Shown here in pieces: positions 8,551 to 10,778 of a stretch of 10,778 nucleotides of DNA. Both the position numbers and the translations under genes were made by a program. Origin of the DNA: Ochromonadaceae sp. CCMP2298 (Eukaryota; Sar; Synurophyceae; Ochromonadales; Ochromonadaceae); contig MU633598.1 in NCBI GenBank assembly GCA_026770595.1, forward strand, positions 31,354 through 42,131. The letters run 5' to 3'. The notes below the pieces were generated by a model. The model saw nothing but the letters and a program-made list of their open reading frames with translations. It had not been told where the DNA came from and ran no database searches. Numbering within the stretch: position 1 is the stretch's first letter; each line of letters starts with the position of its first letter.

Positions 8551-10778
8551 ATGGAATGGCCACAATCAATCTCGAAGCTTCTAGCGTCTAGTGAGCATTA
8601 CAGTATGAGTGATTGTGACTACTGGACTGTAACACCGGAGAAGAGGGGACAGCAGTCCCGAGAGGGGGGGGTGTCAGGAGATAGGAGCGATAGGAGCAGA
8701 GACAAAAGCAGAGACGGCAGAGACAGAGACGGCAGAGACAGAGGCAGAGGCAGAGATGACAGCGGAAGCGGAGACAGGGGCGAATCTCTGGCCCCAGCGC
8801 TGCAGTTTCGCTTCGAAAACCTGCACTTCGGCGCCTATGGTCACCTCATGGTGTGTCTCGTGGAGGGGGATAGGGATGGGGATAGGGATGGGAATAGGGA
8901 TGGGAATAGGGAGAGGGGTGAGAGGGGGCAGTGGGAGGGTGAGACGGAAGGGGGTGAGAGGGAGAGGGGAGAGAGGTTAGAGATGGGGGGCAGGGGGGAG
9001 GAGGAGAGAGAGAGGGGGGAGAGCGGGGGAAGTGAGGGGGGTGAGATGGAGAGGGAGGAGAGGGAGAGGGAGAAGGAGAGGGAGAGGTGCAAGCGTAGCG
9101 GCGGGCACACTCTGCAAGTCGAGGACCTCATCTCTGACGATCAGTACCAGCTAACCCTCTCTGACATATCCGAATACGGGCCGCACATCCTGCCTGTTGG
9201 GGTGGTGCTGGAGTGCCTCGAGGACGCTCTGTGCAAGCACCTGCCTAGGAAGTATCTGTCTCAGAAGTCCCAGTCACAGTCAACTTCGAAGTCCCAGTCC
9301 CAGTCCCAGTATCAGTCTCGGAAGTCCCAGTCCCAGTCACAGTCACAGTCACAGTCACAGTCACAGTCACAGTCACAGTCACAGTCACAGTCACAGTCAC
9401 AGTCACAGTCGAAGGTAGAAGCAGGGGGGTCAGCTGTGTCAGGAGGGTCCGGGGGGAGGTCAGGAGCAGCACGAGGGAGAGTAGTAACAGGGGGGGGCAC
9501 TATGGCAGAGGTGTCGGTGCAGAAGAGCGGCTCTGAGTTAGCCCTCAAACTGTGCGTGTGGATTACCCCTAGGTATACCATAACACTCTATATACTATAC
9601 ACTGTATATGCTATACACTATACTAACTAATCACTTTTATCACTACTATACTACCACTAACTAAAACATACCACTAACTATACACTAACTATGCTATCAC
9701 TAATTATACTGCCTGCCTTATGCACTATCCAGCTACTACTTCTACTACCACTTCCCCCTCACTTGGGTCGAGCCCACCGCTACACAGCTGCAGGCCAGGC
9801 TGACGAAGGTGCGGGAGGAGAACCTGAGACTGAGGAGACTTAAGCGCGGCAGGGATGGTGGGGGAGGTAGGGAGGGTGGGGAGGGAAGGGAGGGGAGGGA
9901 GGGGAGGGAGGTCACTGACCGCCCCCGCTCTTGCCCCCGTACCGACTCCACACCCCGCACCGATCGCACTACTGTCAGTGACCAAGATCACCCCCCTACC
10001 CCCACCCAACGGCTCGACCCCACACGCACCAGTCACACCCAGGGCCGCACCAAAACAGTCACTGACGCACGCCTCTGCTCTACCCCTACAAACGTGCGCA
10101 CGCCCCAGAACCCCCCTCCCCTTACCACGCCTTCCTTCCAGCACCCCCATCCCCAGACTCCCCAGACCCAGACCCTGCGTACCCACACTCAAAACACATA
10201 CAATCCCCAGACCCAGACCCTAATCGCGAAGCTGGAGTCAAGGGCGCACAGGTGGGAGAGAGGGGACTACTGCCATTTCCAGGTGAGAGCACGTACATAG
10301 TACATATATTACATACATATTACATACATAGTACATATATTACATACATATTACATACATAGTACATATATTACATACATATTACATACATAGTACATAT
10401 ATTACATACATATTACATACATAGTACATACATATATTACATACATATTACATACATAGTACATACATATATTACATACATATTACATACATAGTACATA
10501 CATATATTACATACATATTACATACATAGTACATACATATATTACATACATATTACATACATATTACATACATAGTACATGTAATATGTACATAGTACAT
10601 AGTACACAGAACACAGTACATAGTACATCGTACATATTCATACATATTACATGCATAGTAAATAGAACATACATAGCACATACGTCATTAGTACATACAC
10701 TACACACACTAACCCTCGCCCACTACCTACTATTCCCAGATTCCCCTATGGGGGAGGACGCTGGCAAGCCTCGTGGGT
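8551..10778 (+). CDS. CCDC61/VFL3-like protein (XRCC4/SAS-6-superfamily-type head plus coil) with low-complexity insertions; 3' part missing
   Basis: Exons 8551-9572, 9733-10282 and tentatively 10740-10778 give 537 open codons. An in-frame stop at 8539 precedes the ATG; a second ATG at 8605 is possible. Head-like segments in order are LQFRFENLHFGAYGHLMVCL (from residue 84), TLQVEDLISDDQYQLTLSDI (from 187), LPVGVVLECLEDAL, ELALKLCVWIT, and YYFYYHFPLTWVEPTATQLQ running into a helix RLTKVREENLRLRRL. The pattern LxVEDxxxxDQ(W/Y), a ...LE-AL helix, then (Y/F)PL...P..LQ...(K/R)EE..L fits my recollection of CCDC61/VFL3, a basal-body protein. The Y.L.LSD strand also resembles XLF/XRCC4 of DNA end joining. 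Insertions are Arg/Asp/Glu/Gly-rich (about 107-183) and Ser-Gln repeats (237-291); after the coil come Gly/Arg/Glu and Thr/Pro/Gln-rich stretches. The gene model is fairly firm; the family call is tentative. Confidence 0.55.
8869..8913 (+). repeat. 12-bp coding tandem repeat for Asp-Arg-Asp-Gly units
   Basis: GATAGGGATGGG occurs twice, then twice in a variant beginning AAT, the last copy degrading into AGGGAGAGG. It encodes DRDGDRDGNRDGNRE in frame and starts the long Arg/Glu/Gly insertion of this protein. Confidence 0.9.
9337..9408 (+). repeat. (TCACAG)12 coding hexanucleotide repeat for Ser-Gln
   Basis: Twelve perfect TCACAG units read in frame as Ser-Gln. They are preceded from 9259 by older-looking SQ codons using TCT or TCC, interrupted by Lys, Thr and Tyr codons. 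In total 20 Ser-Gln dipeptides occur between 9259 and 9408. Confidence 0.95.
9573..9732 (+). other. Intron 1 of the CCDC61/VFL3-like gene
   Basis: This 160-nt intron runs from CCTAG|GTATAC to ATCCAG|CTACTA. It is made of short actaacta/actatac repeats. Splicing it joins ..LCVWITP to YYFYYHFPL and keeps the head-to-coil transition in one frame. Confidence 0.8.
10160..10221 (+). repeat. 17-bp coding direct repeat, PQTQTL encoded twice
   Basis: CCCCAGACCCAGACCCT occurs at 10160-10176 and 10205-10221, 45 bp apart and in the same frame. It produces PQTQTL twice within the Thr/Gln/Pro-rich part of exon 2. Confidence 0.85.
10283..10739 (+). other. Intron 2 of the CCDC61/VFL3-like gene (457 nt), dominated by a minisatellite
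   Basis: The donor CCAG|GTGAGA follows ..DYCHF(Q). The proposed acceptor is TTCCCAG|ATT at 10739/10740, which keeps phase 0 and leaves 13 open codons to the edge. The minisatellite fills 10296-10580 and decays into degenerate catagtacat words to about 10700. The acceptor is tentative because so little of the next exon is seen. Confidence 0.6.
10296..10580. repeat. AT-rich intronic minisatellite with unit lengths of 31, 35 and 46 bp
   Basis: The marker CATAG recurs at 10296, 10327, 10358, 10389, 10420, 10455, 10490, 10525 and 10571. The spacings are 31, 31, 31, 31, 35, 35, 35 and 46 bp. Units are built from tacat/attac words; the 35-bp unit differs from the 31-bp unit by an extra ACAT-type tetranucleotide. 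Confidence 0.92.

Noticed and set aside
7976-8569. Long minus-strand open frame rich in Pro/Leu/Phe
   Set aside because: It is the antisense shadow of the G-rich Gly/Lys coding tail of the methyltransferase and has no independent conserved features.
9725-10192. Minus-strand open frame of about 155 codons over exon 2 of the right-hand gene
   Set aside because: It is Gly/Val/Leu low complexity, antisense to a better-supported exon that joins in frame on both sides.
1-10778. Bacterial or organellar origin, operons, ribosome binding sites, tRNA or rRNA genes
   Set aside because: Spliced genes with GT-AG introns and a ciliary protein rule out a bacterial origin. I saw no tRNA cloverleaf or rRNA-like sequence on either strand.

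Overview
The window is intron-rich nuclear DNA from a flagellated microbial eukaryote. The evidence is many short introns, all with GT-AG ends, signal-peptide and coiled-coil genes, and a conserved motile-cilium gene. Reading frames across all assembled exons fit the standard genetic code: TGA is used as a stop, and no TAA or TAG falls inside an exon. The lineage cannot be fixed from this sequence alone; an intron-rich free-living flagellate or alga is plausible.

Layout. (1) 137-5317, minus strand: the first 17 exons (828 codons) of a CFAP57/FAP57 (WDR65) orthologue. It has an N-terminal WD40 region followed by the start of a long coiled coil, and it runs off the left edge. (2) 5318-6081: a divergent intergenic region holding a 366-bp palindromic (foldback, MITE-like) element at 5516-5881. 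Its outer 61 bp on each side are nearly identical in inverted orientation. (3) 6082-8240, plus strand: a complete five-exon gene (427 aa) for a secretory-pathway FkbM-type SAM-dependent methyltransferase with Gly/Lys-rich arms at both ends. (4) 8241-8550: a short tandem intergenic gap. (5) 8551 to the right edge, plus strand: a partial gene for a protein with an XRCC4/SAS-6-superfamily-like head and coil, best resembling CCDC61/VFL3. The head is interrupted by Arg/Glu/Gly-rich and poly-(Ser-Gln) insertions.

How the genes relate. CFAP57 is an axonemal inner-dynein-arm factor. If the third gene is CCDC61/VFL3-like it would act at the basal body, so two of the three genes would be ciliary. The methyltransferase lies between them and shares its 5' intergenic region with CFAP57. 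Nothing in the sequence proves co-regulation, but the palindrome presents the same 61-bp block to both divergent genes.

Introns in all three genes are C/pyrimidine-rich or AT-rich on the coding strand and full of simple repeats. Coding low-complexity tracts are instead G/purine-rich. Family names rest on my reading of translated exons against remembered family features; no database search was run.
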